Origin: Candidatus Dechloromonas phosphorivorans
Lineage (GTDB): Bacteria; Pseudomonadota; Gammaproteobacteria; Burkholderiales; Rhodocyclaceae
Assembly: GCA_016714975.1 (NCBI GenBank)
Contig: JADKBR010000001.1
Span: forward strand, 434,001 to 498,000
Reading direction: 5' to 3'
Length of the DNA stretch: 64,000 nucleotides
The translations under genes were made by a program, and so were the position numbers. The notes under the pieces are model-generated. The model made no database searches. It saw nothing but the letters and a program-made list of their open reading frames with translations, and was not told the origin of the DNA. Shown piece after piece: positions 25,889 through 34,819 of this stretch (positions within the stretch are counted from its first letter, which is position 1; every line of letters starts with the position of its first letter).

Positions 25889-26565
25889 GCATGTATGAAT
25901 TCGACTGGACGTCTATCCCGGGCGCGATTCCCCTGCTCGCCAAGGGCATGCTGGTGACGCTGGAAGTCACCCTCACCGCCATTGCCGTCGGCATCGTCTG
26001 GGGTACCCTGCTGGCCGTCGCGCGACTAGGCAAAAATAAGGTTCTTGCCTGGTTGGCCGCCGGCTACGTCAATCTTTTCCGCTCAGTTCCACTGGTCATG
26101 GTCATCCTGTGGTTTTACCTGATTGTTCCGCAGGCGCTCAAGGCAGTGTTCGGCGAAGAGATCGGCGACATCCGTCTGACTTCTGCCTTGGTCGCTTTCG
26201 CGCTCTTCGAGGCGGCCTATTACTCGGAGATCGCGCGCGCCGGCATTCAGAGCGTCACCAGAGGACAGGTATCGGCCGGCTTGGCGCTCGGCCTCACTCC
26301 CGGGCAGACGATGCGCCTGATCGTCCTGCCGCAGGCTTTCCGCAACATGCTGCCGCTGCTCCTGACGCAAGCCATCATCCTGTTTCAGGATACATCGCTG
26401 GTCTACGTCATCGGCCTTTCCGACTTCTTCGGCACTTCCTACAAGGTCGGCGACCGTGACGGTCGACTTGTCGAACTTCTGCTTTTTGCCGGAGCCGTCT
26501 ATTTCGTCATCTGCTTCTCCGTCTCTCGAGTGGTGAAGCATCTTCAAGCGAGATTCAGCCAATGA
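25885..26565 (+). CDS. gltK: Glutamate/aspartate ABC transporter permease GltK
   Basis: The second permease (226 residues), forming a heterodimer with GltJ. It shows the paired LFRSVPLVMVILWFYLIVPQ block and the EAA loop (GIQSVTRGQVSAGLALGLTP). GGAGGAAA precedes two in-frame ATGs (25885 and 25891); the first is used here because of its ATGA overlap with gltJ. It overlaps gltL by 4 bp at the other end. Confidence 0.95.
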   Translation: MSMYEFDWTSIPGAIPLLAKGMLVTLEVTLTAIAVGIVWGTLLAVARLGKNKVLAWLAAGYVNLFRSVPLVMVILWFYLIVPQALKAVFGEEIGDIRLTSALVAFALFEAAYYSEIARAGIQSVTRGQVSAGLALGLTPGQTMRLIVLPQAFRNMLPLLLTQAIILFQDTSLVYVIGLSDFFGTSYKVGDRDGRLVELLLFAGAVYFVICFSVSRVVKHLQARFSQ

Positions 26566-27290
26566 TCGATATTCGGAACGTTTCAAAGTGGTACGGGCAG
26601 TTTCAGGTGCTGGCCGAATGCACCACCAGCGTCCAGGAGGGTGAAGTCATCGTTGTCTGCGGTCCATCCGGGTCCGGGAAATCGACGCTGATCAAGTGCG
26701 TAAACGGTCTGGAGCCATTCCAGCAAGGCGATATCATCGTCAAGGGAACCTCGATTGCCGATCCCAAGACCAACCTATCGAAGTTACGCGCCCATGTTGG
26801 CATGGTTTTCCAGAACTTCGAGTTGTTCCCGCACATGCGCATTACCGAGAACCTGACGATCGGTCAGATCAAGGTCCTCAACCGGAGCAAGGACGAGGCG
26901 CTGGAAAAGGGGCTAAAGCTCCTTGACCGCGTTGGCCTGAAAGCACAAGCGAACAAGTTCCCCGGCGAACTGTCCGGTGGCCAGCAACAGCGCGTGGCGA
27001 TTGCTCGAGCCCTGGCGATGGATCCGATCTGCATGCTGTTCGATGAGCCAACCTCGGCGCTCGACCCAGAAATGATCAACGAGGTGCTCGATGTCATGGT
27101 CGAACTCGCGAAGGAAGGCATGACCATGATGTGCGTCACCCATGAGATGGGCTTTGCGCGCAAGGTGGCGCACCGCGTCATTTTCATGGATCAGGGCCGA
27201 ATCGTCGAAGATGCGAAGAAGGAAGACTTCTTCGGCAAGCCGCGTTCCGAGAGGGCCCAACAATTCCTTTCAAAGATATTGCAGCACTGA
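26562..27290 (+). CDS. gltL: Glutamate/aspartate ABC transporter ATP-binding protein
   Basis: A 242-residue ATPase that powers import through GltJK. It has Walker A (CGPSGSGKSTLIKC), Q-loop (GMVFQNFELFPHMRITENLT), signature (LSGGQQQRVAIARALAMDP), Walker B (CMLFDEPTSALDPEM) and switch His (CVTHEMGFARKV), all typical of the polar amino-acid class. The last gene of the operon, followed 3 bp later by a strong shared terminator. Confidence 0.96.
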   Translation: MIDIRNVSKWYGQFQVLAECTTSVQEGEVIVVCGPSGSGKSTLIKCVNGLEPFQQGDIIVKGTSIADPKTNLSKLRAHVGMVFQNFELFPHMRITENLTIGQIKVLNRSKDEALEKGLKLLDRVGLKAQANKFPGELSGGQQQRVAIARALAMDPICMLFDEPTSALDPEMINEVLDVMVELAKEGMTMMCVTHEMGFARKVAHRVIFMDQGRIVEDAKKEDFFGKPRSERAQQFLSKILQH

Positions 27291-27292
27291 AA

Positions 27293-27324
27293 AAATCAAG
27301 GCCGGGATATCCCGGCCTTGATTT
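27293..27324. terminator. Bidirectional intrinsic terminator
   Basis: A perfect 32-bp palindrome with 16-bp arms (AAATCAAGGCCGGGAT and its reverse complement) lies between convergent gltL and rplQ. GC-rich core flanked by A-rich and T-rich ends makes it a terminator in both directions. Confidence 0.9.
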
Positions 27325-27342
27325 CTGCTGAACCCGGAGGCC

Positions 27343-27738
27343 TCAGGCGGCTTCGTCGATTTCCACAGCCTCGGTCGGCTCCGGGCGATCCACCAGTTCG
27401 ACAAACGCCATCGGCGCATTGTCTCCGACGCGGAAGCCGCACTTGAGAATGCGCAGATAGCCGCCAGGGCGTGTTGCATAGCGCGGGCCAATCTCGCCGA
27501 AGAGCTTGACGACGGTAGCGCGATCACGCAGACGATCAAATGCCAAGCGCTTGTTGGCCACGGTGGGCGTCTTGCCAATGGTGATCATCGGTTCGACGAC
27601 ACGGCGCAGTTCCTTTGCCTTAGGAAGCGTGGTCTTGATCGCCTCATGTTTGAGCAGCGAAACGGTCATGTTGCGCAGCATCGCCAAGCGGTGGCTGCTG
27701 GTACGGTTGAGTTTGCGAAGTCCCAAACGGTGACGCAT
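27343..27738 (-). CDS. rplQ: 50S ribosomal protein L17
   Basis: Large-subunit protein near the peptide exit tunnel; 131 residues. Starts MRHRLGLRKLNRTSSHRLAM, the L17 signature, and has the usual short acidic C-terminal tail (PTEAVEIDEAA). Last gene of the alpha operon, 58 bp after rpoA, running into the bidirectional terminator. Confidence 0.98.
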   Translation of the reverse strand: MRHRLGLRKLNRTSSHRLAMLRNMTVSLLKHEAIKTTLPKAKELRRVVEPMITIGKTPTVANKRLAFDRLRDRATVVKLFGEIGPRYATRPGGYLRILKCGFRVGDNAPMAFVELVDRPEPTEAVEIDEAA

Positions 27739-27796
27739 GGTTAATCCTTTCTATGTTCTACAGGCGTCCCTTGACTGCCCGGGTCGAAAAAGATCG

Positions 27797-28771
27797 TCAG
27801 ACCTTTTCAAGACCGGCCGGCGGCCAGTTTTCCAATTTCATGCCCAAGGTCAAACCACGGGCAGCCAACACTTCCTTGATCTCATTCAGTGACTTGCGTC
27901 CCAAGTTCGGCGTCTTCAGGAGCTCGTTCTCGGTACGCTGAATCAGATCGCCGATGTAATAGATGTTCTCGGCCTTCAGACAGTTCGCCGAGCGTACCGT
28001 CAATTCGAGATCATCCACCGGCCGTAACAGGACCGGGTCGACCTGAATTGGCTTGGAATGTTCCTCGGGCGGCGCGGTACCTTCGAGGTTGGCAAAAACA
28101 GTGAGCTGTTCCATCAGCGCGCGGGCAGCGTAACGGATCGCCTCTTCCGGCTCGACAACACCGTTGGTTTCAATATCGACAATCAACTTGTCCAGGTCGG
28201 TGCGCTGCTCAACGCGAGCACTTTCCACGGTGTAGGCGACACGGCGGATCGGGCTGAAAGAGGCATCAAGCAACAGCTTCCCGATGGTCTTGGATTCGTC
28301 CAGATTGCGCATGTTGCCTGGCACATAGCCGCGCCCCTTCTCGACCTTGATCTCAAGCGACAGCTTTCCACCAGGGGCCAGATGCGCAATGACATGCTCC
28401 GGATTGATGATTTCAACGTCGTGCGGCAACTCGATGTCGCCTGCACGAACAGCGCCTTCACCTGCCTTGGAGAGCTTCAGGTTAACCACATCTCGATTGT
28501 GCAGTTTGAACACCACTCCCTTGAGGTTCAGTAGGATATCGACGACATCCTCCTGAACGCCGTCAACCGTGGAGTACTCATGCAGCACACCGTCAATACC
28601 GACCTCGGTCGGCGCATATCCAGGCATCGACGAGAGCAGAATGCGACGCAATGCATTGCCAAGGGTATGGCCGTAGCCGCGTTCGAACGGCTCCATCACG
28701 ACTTTGGCCTGCACGGGCGAAACGCTCTGCACATCAATAATGCGGGGTTTCAGAAGTCCACTGCTTTGCAT
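27797..28771 (-). CDS. rpoA: RNA polymerase alpha subunit
   Basis: A 324-residue subunit that dimerises to nucleate RNA polymerase assembly. The N-terminal domain holds FERGYGHTLGNALRRILLSS. After a linker near 235-250, the C-terminal domain carries the DNA- and activator-contacting segment (LTVRSANCLKAENIYYIGDL) and the helix-hairpin-helix (TPNLGRKSLNEIKEVL). Position between rpsD and rplQ is the usual alpha operon order. Confidence 0.98.
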   Translation of the reverse strand: MQSSGLLKPRIIDVQSVSPVQAKVVMEPFERGYGHTLGNALRRILLSSMPGYAPTEVGIDGVLHEYSTVDGVQEDVVDILLNLKGVVFKLHNRDVVNLKLSKAGEGAVRAGDIELPHDVEIINPEHVIAHLAPGGKLSLEIKVEKGRGYVPGNMRNLDESKTIGKLLLDASFSPIRRVAYTVESARVEQRTDLDKLIVDIETNGVVEPEEAIRYAARALMEQLTVFANLEGTAPPEEHSKPIQVDPVLLRPVDDLELTVRSANCLKAENIYYIGDLIQRTENELLKTPNLGRKSLNEIKEVLAARGLTLGMKLENWPPAGLEKV

Positions 28772-28795
28772 GGGGTTGCTTCCTCTGCGAAGTGA

Positions 28796-29425
28796 TTACT
28801 TCGAGTAAAGTTCGATGACGAGACCTTCGTTCAGGGTCGACGGCAACTCGGAGCGCTGCGGCATGGCCTTGAACGTACCCTTGCCCTCCTTGATGTCAAC
28901 CGCGATCCATTCCGGGAAGCCCCTGGATTCAGCGGCTTCGAGAGCCGCCTTGCAACGCAGTGAGGCACGGGAGCGGGCGGTAAGCTGAACCACATCACCC
29001 GGCTTGACAATGTAAGACGGGATATTGACGCGCTTGCCATTGACCAAGACGCCGTTGTGTCTGACAACCTGGCGCGACTCGGCGCGCGAGGCGCCAAATC
29101 CCATGCGGTAGGCGACGGAGTCCAGACGGGCTTCCAGAAGCTGAAGCAGGTTCTCACCGGTCTGGCCCTTGCGTCGATCAGCTTCGGCGAAGGTCCTGCG
29201 GAATTGACCTTCGAGCACACCATAGACGCGACGAATCTTCTGTTTGGCGCGCAGATGGACGCCGTAGTCGGAGAGACGTGCGCCGGATTTCTGCCCATGC
29301 TGACCAGGAGCATATGAACGACGTTCAATGGCACACTTGTCAGTGAAGCACTTTTCGCCCTTCAGGAAGAGCTTTTCGCCTTCGCGGCGGCACTGACGGC
29401 ATTTCGGATCGAGATTACGAGCCAC
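28796..29425 (-). CDS. rpsD: 30S ribosomal protein S4
   Basis: A 209-residue primary 16S rRNA binder, and in enterobacteria the translational repressor of the alpha operon. The N-terminus has four cysteines (CRQCRREGEKLFLKGEKC followed by a Cys five residues later), the zinc-binding form of S4. The S4 RNA-binding fold spans about 97-160 (LDSVAYRMGFGASRAESRQV). Confidence 0.98.
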   Translation of the reverse strand: MARNLDPKCRQCRREGEKLFLKGEKCFTDKCAIERRSYAPGQHGQKSGARLSDYGVHLRAKQKIRRVYGVLEGQFRRTFAEADRRKGQTGENLLQLLEARLDSVAYRMGFGASRAESRQVVRHNGVLVNGKRVNIPSYIVKPGDVVQLTARSRASLRCKAALEAAESRGFPEWIAVDIKEGKGTFKAMPQRSELPSTLNEGLVIELYSK

Positions 29426-29437
29426 TTGTCTTTCTCC

Positions 29438-29833
29438 TTAGATGCGGCGCTTTTTGGGCGGACGGCAGCCGTTGTGCGGCACTGGCGTCACGTCGGAAAT
29501 GGAAGTGATCTTCATGCCCAGCGCATTCAGCGCGCGAACCGAGGACTCACGCCCAGGACCGGGACCCTTGATACGGACCTCGACATTCTTGACGCCGCAT
29601 TCCTGAGCCGCCTTGCCCGCAGCCTCAGCGGCCACCTGGGCGGCAAACGGAGTGGACTTGCGCGAACCTTTGAAGCCGGCGCCACCGGAAGTTGCCCAAG
29701 AGAGCGCGTTGCCCTGCCGGTCGGTAATGGTAATGATGGTGTTGTTGAACGACGCGTGAATGTGGGCAATCCCCTCCGCGACGTTCTTCTTGACCTTCTT
29801 GCGAACTTTGACTTTGGTAGCAGTCTTTGCCAT
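29438..29833 (-). CDS. rpsK: 30S ribosomal protein S11
   Basis: A 131-residue platform protein. IHASFNNTIITITDRQGNAL and the basic C-terminal tail ending PVPHNGCRPPKKRRI are diagnostic. The gene lies 13 bp after rpsM and 12 bp before rpsD. Confidence 0.98.
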   Translation of the reverse strand: MAKTATKVKVRKKVKKNVAEGIAHIHASFNNTIITITDRQGNALSWATSGGAGFKGSRKSTPFAAQVAAEAAGKAAQECGVKNVEVRIKGPGPGRESSVRALNALGMKITSISDVTPVPHNGCRPPKKRRI

Positions 29834-29846
29834 TTTCTGTCCTTAT

Positions 29847-30209
29847 CTACTTCTTGCCAGCGATGGCTTTGCGCGGACCCTTGCGGGTGCGGGCATTGGT
29901 CTTGGTGCGCTGGCCACGGCAAGGAAGGCCCTTGCGATGGCGCAGGCCACGATAGCAACCAAGGTCCATCAGACGCTTGATGTTCATCGTGACTTCGCGG
30001 CGCAGATCACCCTCGACAGTGAATCTTGCGATCTCATCACGCAGGCGATCCATGTCCGAATCGGACAGATCCTTCATTTTGATCGCACGACCAACGCCGG
30101 CCGCATCACATATTTTCTGTGCGCGGGTACGACCGATGCCGTAAATCGCTGTCAACGCGATTTCAGCATGCTGATGGTTCGGAATGTTTACCCCTGCAAT
30201 ACGGGCCAT
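29847..30209 (-). CDS. rpsM: 30S ribosomal protein S13
   Basis: A 120-residue head protein contacting P-site tRNA and the 50S subunit. Starts MARIAGVNIPNHQHAEIALT and ends in a basic tail (RGQRTKTNARTRKGPRKAIA). The first full-length gene of the alpha group, 50 bp after rpmJ. Confidence 0.98.
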   Translation of the reverse strand: MARIAGVNIPNHQHAEIALTAIYGIGRTRAQKICDAAGVGRAIKMKDLSDSDMDRLRDEIARFTVEGDLRREVTMNIKRLMDLGCYRGLRHRKGLPCRGQRTKTNARTRKGPRKAIAGKK

Positions 30210-30259
30210 CGAATCACTCCACTCTTTCGAAAATTAACAAATGCCGGATTGCCAGGAAT

Positions 30260-30373
30260 TCAGCCCTGGCGTTGCTTGTGACGGGGGTCCTTGCAAATGA
30301 CGCGCACGATACCCTTGCGACGGATAACCTTGCAATTGCGACACACGCACTTCACTGAAGGTTGCACTTTCAT
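30260..30373 (-). CDS. rpmJ: 50S ribosomal protein L36
   Basis: A 37-residue protein read directly from the minus strand: MKVQPSVKCVCRNCKVIRRK followed by GIVRVICKDPRHKQRQG and TGA at 30260-30262. The C-x-C-x2-C cysteines plus a later Cys and His are the zinc-binding form. It lies between the infA relic and rpsM, its usual position. Confidence 0.96.
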   Translation of the reverse strand: MKVQPSVKCVCRNCKVIRRKGIVRVICKDPRHKQRQG

Positions 30374-30463
30374 GTCTTACTCCTCATCTGCGAGAGCTTG
30401 GAAGCAGCCGTGATTCCTTTGCCCTGCGGTTTGTTGCGTAGAGAATCTTTACTTGGAGGAGAA

Positions 30464-30653
30464 TTAAATCTCTGCCAAGGTGAAACCGTATGGTGCCAAT
30501 TGAACGCTGTCCTTGGCACCGAGAAAAATGCAGAGTGACCGCCTGCGCACGTTTCCGGAAACAATAGCTTGAACTTGATGGCCATTTCCGAGATTGACTG
30601 CACTGGGGCTTCAACCACCGCGCCTGGCATCTCGATGCTGTCCCGTTGGCCAT
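30464..30653 (-). pseudogene. infA: Translation initiation factor IF-1 relic
   Basis: The infA slot between secY and rpmJ holds a broken IF-1. Near the ATG (30653) a 1-nt shift is needed to enter the frame DSIEMPGAVVEA; about 13 nt are then missing relative to intact IF-1, and a third frame continues NGHQVQAIVSGNVRRR and ...LAPYGFTLAEI to TAA. This last 40-residue part matches IF-1 (NGH..A.ISGK.R...IRIL.GDKV..EL.PY...) in length but is strongly diverged. Because IF-1 is essential, another intact copy must exist elsewhere; betaproteobacteria commonly carry two. Confidence 0.85.
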
Positions 30654-30659
30654 CTTGAA

Positions 30660-31982
30660 TTACTTGATCATTGGCGATCCCTTGAAATTGGCTTTCTTCA
30701 AGAGGCTTTCATACTGGTGCGACATGACATAGGCCTGCACCTGAGACATGAAGTCCATGGTGACGACGACTATAATGAGCAAAGAGGTACCGCCAAAGTA
30801 AAAAGGTACGTTCCACTTCAAAATGAGAAATTCTGGCAACAAGCAAACAATGGTGATGTAGGCAGCGCCGATCAAAGTCAGACGCATGAGGATCTTGTCA
30901 ATGTAGCGCGCCGTCTGCTCACCAGGGCGGATACCCGGAACAAAAGCGCCGCTCTTCTTCAGGTTGTCGGCGGTCTCCTTGGAATTGAAGACAAGTGCCG
31001 TGTAGAAAAAGCAGAAAAACACGATCGCGCCAGCATAGAGCATCACGTAAATGGGCTGGCCCGGCGAAAGGGTGCCCGCCACATCCTTCAGCCAGCGCAT
31101 CGATTCGCCCGATCCGAACCATCCAGCAAGTGTGGCCGGAAAGAGGATAATCGACGAGGCAAAGATCGGCGGAATAACACCTGACATGTTCAACTTCAGC
31201 GGCAGATGGGAACTCTGCCCACCGTAAATCTTGTTGCCAACCTGGCGCTTGGCATAATTGACCAGAATTTTGCGTTGACCGCGCTCAACGAACACAACAA
31301 AGGCGGTGACAACAACAACCAGGGCACAGATGATCAACGCTGTCAGTGGGTGCATGGCGCCGGTACGAACCAGTTCGAGCAGGCCACCGATGGCATTTGG
31401 CAGTCCTGCGGCGATGCCGGCAAAAATAATGATAGAAATGCCGTTGCCCAAGCCACGCTCGGTAATCTGTTCGCCCAGCCACATCAGGAACATGGTCCCG
31501 GTGACCAGTGTTGAAACCGTCGTCAGACGGAACATGAAGCCCGGATCATTGACTAGCCCTGCCTGAGCTTCCAGCGCAACGGCAATGCCCAAGCCCTGGA
31601 AGAGCGCCAAGCCAACGGTGCCGTAACGCGTGTATTGCGTGATCTTGCGTCGGCCGGCTTCGCCTTCCTTCTTCAGCGCTTCAAGTTGCGGGCTAGCCAC
31701 GCTCATCAGTTGCATGATGATCGACGCCGAAATGTACGGCATGATCCCCAGTGCGAAAATCGTAAAACGCGAGAGGGCGCCGCCGGAAAACATGTTGAAC
31801 ATGCCCAAGATGCCACCCTGCTGCGAATTGAACAGGTCGGAGAGCACGTTGGGATCGATTCCGGGAACTGGGATATGCGCACCGATCCGATAGACAACCA
31901 GAGCGCCCAGCAGGAACCACAGCCGGCGCTTGAGATCGCCGAACTTGCCACCCTTGCCTACCGTATTGGGAGTTGCCGCCAA
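30660..31982 (-). CDS. secY: Protein translocase subunit SecY
   Basis: A 440-residue core of the SecYEG channel with ten membrane helices. It shows the plug and helix-2 region (GGALSRFTIFALGIMPYISA), helix 4-5 segments, and the conserved cytoplasmic loop before helix 9 (IRPGEQTARYIDKIL). Lies 20 bp after rplO, the standard spc order; downstream is the infA relic. Confidence 0.98.
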   Translation of the reverse strand: MAATPNTVGKGGKFGDLKRRLWFLLGALVVYRIGAHIPVPGIDPNVLSDLFNSQQGGILGMFNMFSGGALSRFTIFALGIMPYISASIIMQLMSVASPQLEALKKEGEAGRRKITQYTRYGTVGLALFQGLGIAVALEAQAGLVNDPGFMFRLTTVSTLVTGTMFLMWLGEQITERGLGNGISIIIFAGIAAGLPNAIGGLLELVRTGAMHPLTALIICALVVVVTAFVVFVERGQRKILVNYAKRQVGNKIYGGQSSHLPLKLNMSGVIPPIFASSIILFPATLAGWFGSGESMRWLKDVAGTLSPGQPIYVMLYAGAIVFFCFFYTALVFNSKETADNLKKSGAFVPGIRPGEQTARYIDKILMRLTLIGAAYITIVCLLPEFLILKWNVPFYFGGTSLLIIVVVTMDFMSQVQAYVMSHQYESLLKKANFKGSPMIK

Positions 31983-32002
31983 CGCGCTAACCTTTCCCGG
32001 GG

Positions 32003-32437
32003 TTACCCGGCGACCGAGCCGCCGACTGCTTCTATCGCAGCCTTGGCGCCCTTGGTCGCACCGACGCCCTTGAGCGTCACCTTGCGCGAAATCGCACCAG
32101 AAAGAATCACCTTGGCGGCCAAGGCATCACCGGGAACAACACCGGCTGCCTGCAAGACCAGCAAATCGATCTCGTCGACGGGCAGACGCTCCAGGTCAGT
32201 CAGGCGAACCTGATAGTTCCGGTCACGGGTCATGGATTTGAAGCCGACCTTCGGCAGTCGACGCTGCAATGGCATCTGCCCGCCCTCAAAACCGACCTTA
32301 TGAAAACCGCCGGCCCGGGATTTTTGTCCCTTGTGACCGCGGCCACACGTCTTGCCGAAGCCGGAACCGATGCCACGACCGACGCGCTTGCGGGCCTTCT
32401 TGGAGCCTTCGCCAGGCTTGATGGTATTCAGACGCAT
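32003..32437 (-). CDS. rplO: 50S ribosomal protein L15
   Basis: A 144-residue late assembly protein. The start MRLNTIKPGEGSKKARKRVG and the glycine-rich GRGIGSGFGKTCGRGHKGQK segment are diagnostic. Only 3 bp separate it from rpmD. Confidence 0.98.
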   Translation of the reverse strand: MRLNTIKPGEGSKKARKRVGRGIGSGFGKTCGRGHKGQKSRAGGFHKVGFEGGQMPLQRRLPKVGFKSMTRDRNYQVRLTDLERLPVDEIDLLVLQAAGVVPGDALAAKVILSGAISRKVTLKGVGATKGAKAAIEAVGGSVAG

Positions 32438-32440
32438 GGG

Positions 32441-32623
32441 TTAACCCTCAACCTTAACGAGATACTGAACCTTGTTGATCATGCCGCGCACCGCTGGCGT
32501 ATCCAGCAACTCGGAGGAACTGTTCAACTTGCGCAGACCCAGGCCACGCACAGTCGCCCGATGGTCCTGCTTGGTTCCGATGATGCTCTTGACGAGCGTC
32601 ACTTTTATTTTCTTGTCAGCCAT
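32441..32623 (-). CDS. rpmD: 50S ribosomal protein L30
   Basis: A 60-residue protein of the short bacterial L30 type: MADKKIKVTLVKSIIGTKQD and RATVRGLGLRKLNSSSEL. It is 3 bp from both rpsE and rplO. Confidence 0.97.
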   Translation of the reverse strand: MADKKIKVTLVKSIIGTKQDHRATVRGLGLRKLNSSSELLDTPAVRGMINKVQYLVKVEG

Positions 32624-32626
32624 GGC

Positions 32627-33154
32627 TTACCCCAGGATCTGTTCAACTGAGAGGCCGCGCTTGGCGGCTATTTCAGATGGCGTATTGACCTTCGAAAGCC
32701 CATCAATGGTTGCGCGCACGATGTTGTACGGATTGGTCGAACCGTGAGCCTTGGCGACTACATTGGTCACACCGGCAACTTCGAAAACAGCCCGCATGGC
32801 ACCCCCGGCAATGATGCCGGTACCCTCTGGCGCCGGCTGGATCATGACTTTTGCAGCGCCATGATGGCCCATCACCGTGTGATGGACTGTGCCGTTCTTG
32901 AGACTGACCTTGGCCATCCTGCGACGTGCCTCGTCCATCGCTTTCTGAACAGCGACCGGCACTTCTCGCGACTTGCCCTTCCCCATACCGAGGCCGCCGT
33001 CACCATCGCCAACGACCGTCAATGCGGCGAAACCAAGGATGCGGCCACCCTTCACCACCTTGGTGACGCGGTTGATCGAAACCATCTTTTCGCGCATGCC
33101 ATCATCGCGCTCCTCAGCCTGTTGGGGCTTCCTGCTTCTTTCGGGTTTAGCCAT
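32627..33154 (-). CDS. rpsE: 30S ribosomal protein S5
   Basis: A 175-residue protein important for decoding accuracy. The double-stranded RNA-binding part (VKGGRILGFAALTVVGDGDG) and the loop VGDGDGGLGMGKGKSREVPV, site of spectinomycin and ram mutations in other bacteria, look wild type. The gene has a short charged N-terminal extension (MAKPERSRKPQQAEERDDGM). Confidence 0.98.
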   Translation of the reverse strand: MAKPERSRKPQQAEERDDGMREKMVSINRVTKVVKGGRILGFAALTVVGDGDGGLGMGKGKSREVPVAVQKAMDEARRRMAKVSLKNGTVHHTVMGHHGAAKVMIQPAPEGTGIIAGGAMRAVFEVAGVTNVVAKAHGSTNPYNIVRATIDGLSKVNTPSEIAAKRGLSVEQILG

Positions 33155-33180
33155 TTCTTAACCTTGTCCTTTCGCAGCGA

Positions 33181-33537
33181 TCAGAACTTCAAGCCGGCTT
33201 CACGCGCCGCTTCCGCCAGCGCCTGAACCCGCCCATGGAACTGAAGACCGGAGCGATCAAAAGCGACCTGCTCGACGCCGGCAGCTTTGGCGCGCGCGGC
33301 GATCAACTTGCCAACGGCCGCTGCAGCGGCCTTGTTTCCACCATTCGGCAAGTCCTTGCGAACACCCGTTTCGAGCGTGGAAGCCGAAGCCAATACCTTG
33401 CCGCCGCCCGGCGAAATGACCTGGGCGTAAATGTGGCAGTTAGTGCGGTTAACACACAGGCGCACAGCCTTCAACTCGGCAATCTTGGCCCGGGTCTTGC
33501 GGGCACGGCGCAGACGCGCTTCTTTCCTGTTAAACAT
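33181..33537 (-). CDS. rplR: 50S ribosomal protein L18
   Basis: A 118-residue 5S rRNA-binding protein. The RLRRARKTRAKIAELKAVRL start and the C-terminal FDRSGLQFHGRVQALAEAAR motif identify it. It lies 9 bp after rplF and 26 bp before rpsE. Confidence 0.98.
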   Translation of the reverse strand: MFNRKEARLRRARKTRAKIAELKAVRLCVNRTNCHIYAQVISPGGGKVLASASTLETGVRKDLPNGGNKAAAAAVGKLIAARAKAAGVEQVAFDRSGLQFHGRVQALAEAAREAGLKF

Positions 33538-33546
33538 ATGCCACCC

Positions 33547-34086
33547 TTACTTCTTTTTCTTGGTTTCCTTGATAGCCACCACTTCGCCGACATAACGCAC
33601 ACCCTTGCCCTTGTAAGGCTCCGGCTTGCGATATGCACGAACTTCGGCGGCAACCTGACCGACCTGCTGCTTGTCTGAACCTTTGAGAACGATTTCGGTC
33701 TGCGTAGGACACTCAGCTTTGACGCCTTCCGGCATTCTGTGGGCGATTGGATGGGAAAAGCCAAGCGACAGGTTCAGCATGTCACCCTGAACTTGGGCAC
33801 GATAGCCCACGCCAATCAGTTGCAACTTCTTTTCAAAGCCCTTGCTTACACCAACCATCATGTTGCTGAGGTTGGCCTGCATGGTGCCCCACATCGCATT
33901 CGCTATGCGTCCGTCCGCCCCGCCAGCCTTGGCAACCACCAATTTTTGGCCATCCAATGAAACCGTCACGGCGGAATGCGGTGCGATCTTCAGCGTTCCC
34001 AGCGGACCTTTGACGACAATCTGCTCCGCGACGCTTACTTCCACACCGGGTGGAACAACAACGGGATTCTTACCTATTCGAGACAT
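33547..34086 (-). CDS. rplF: 50S ribosomal protein L6
   Basis: A 179-residue two-domain protein near the factor-binding site. Starts MSRIGKNPVVVPPGVEVSVA; the C-terminal signature is RKPEPYKGKGVRYVGEVVAI, followed by a lysine-rich tail. Normal length. Confidence 0.98.
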   Translation of the reverse strand: MSRIGKNPVVVPPGVEVSVAEQIVVKGPLGTLKIAPHSAVTVSLDGQKLVVAKAGGADGRIANAMWGTMQANLSNMMVGVSKGFEKKLQLIGVGYRAQVQGDMLNLSLGFSHPIAHRMPEGVKAECPTQTEIVLKGSDKQQVGQVAAEVRAYRKPEPYKGKGVRYVGEVVAIKETKKKK

Positions 34087-34096
34087 GTCCGCTCCC

Positions 34097-34492
34097 TTAT
34101 GCCACGATGCACAAAACTTCGCCGCCCACCTTGCTTGCGCGAGCCCGGCGATCAGTCATGACACCCTTAGGGGTTGATACAATAGCCACCCCAAGCCCGT
34201 TCATGACCCGGGGAATGTCTTCACAGCCCTTGTAGATACGCAGGCCAGGCTTCGAAACCCTTTCAATCCGCTCAATGACCGGGCGGCCGGCGTAGTACTT
34301 GAGACCGATTTCAAGCGTTGCCTTGCCATCGGGCTGGAGCACCGCGAAATTCTCGACATAGCCTTCGTCCTTGAGCACGGTGGCGATTGCCACCTTTACC
34401 TTGGATGAAGGCATGGAGACGGACGCTTTTTCGGCGAGTTGGGCGTTGCGGATGCGTGTCAGCATGTCCGCGATCGGATCGCTCATTGACAT
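34097..34492 (-). CDS. rpsH: 30S ribosomal protein S8
   Basis: A 131-residue 16S rRNA binder and, in enterobacteria, spc-operon repressor. The start MSMSDPIADMLTRIRNAQLA (34492) gives family length; an upstream extension to 34513 reaches into the intergenic ribosome site. The C-terminal STPKGVMTDRRARASKVGGE motif is present. Confidence 0.97.
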   Translation of the reverse strand: MSMSDPIADMLTRIRNAQLAEKASVSMPSSKVKVAIATVLKDEGYVENFAVLQPDGKATLEIGLKYYAGRPVIERIERVSKPGLRIYKGCEDIPRVMNGLGVAIVSTPKGVMTDRRARASKVGGEVLCIVA

Positions 34493-34506
34493 TTCTGTAC
34501 CTCCCT

Positions 34507-34812
34507 TTACCAACTCGCCTTAACAACACCCGGGATCTCGCCATTAAAGGCCAACTCACGAATCTTGTTACGACACAAGCCGAACTTGCGGAAAACACCA
34601 TGCGGCCGACCCGTCATCTGGCAGCGGTTGCGCAAGCGGGATGGACTGGAGTTGCGCGGCAAAGCCTGTAGCTTCAGGCGCGCCTCATAGCGCTCCTTAT
34701 CGGAAATGCCAACGTCATTGATTATCGCCGCCAATGCGGCACGCTTCTTGGCATACTGCACCACCAGCTTGCGACGTTTGTCTTCACGGTTGATCAGAGC
34801 AAGTTTTGCCAT
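34507..34812 (-). CDS. rpsN: 30S ribosomal protein S14
   Basis: A 101-residue, long-form S14 without the CxxC zinc ribbon. Starts MAKLALINREDKRRKLVVQY; the C-terminal block has CQMTGRPHGVFRKFGLCRNK. The start at 34812 is chosen to match the family; the longer frame runs into rplE. Confidence 0.97.
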   Translation of the reverse strand: MAKLALINREDKRRKLVVQYAKKRAALAAIINDVGISDKERYEARLKLQALPRNSSPSRLRNRCQMTGRPHGVFRKFGLCRNKIRELAFNGEIPGVVKASW

Positions 34813-34819
34813 GATTGTC

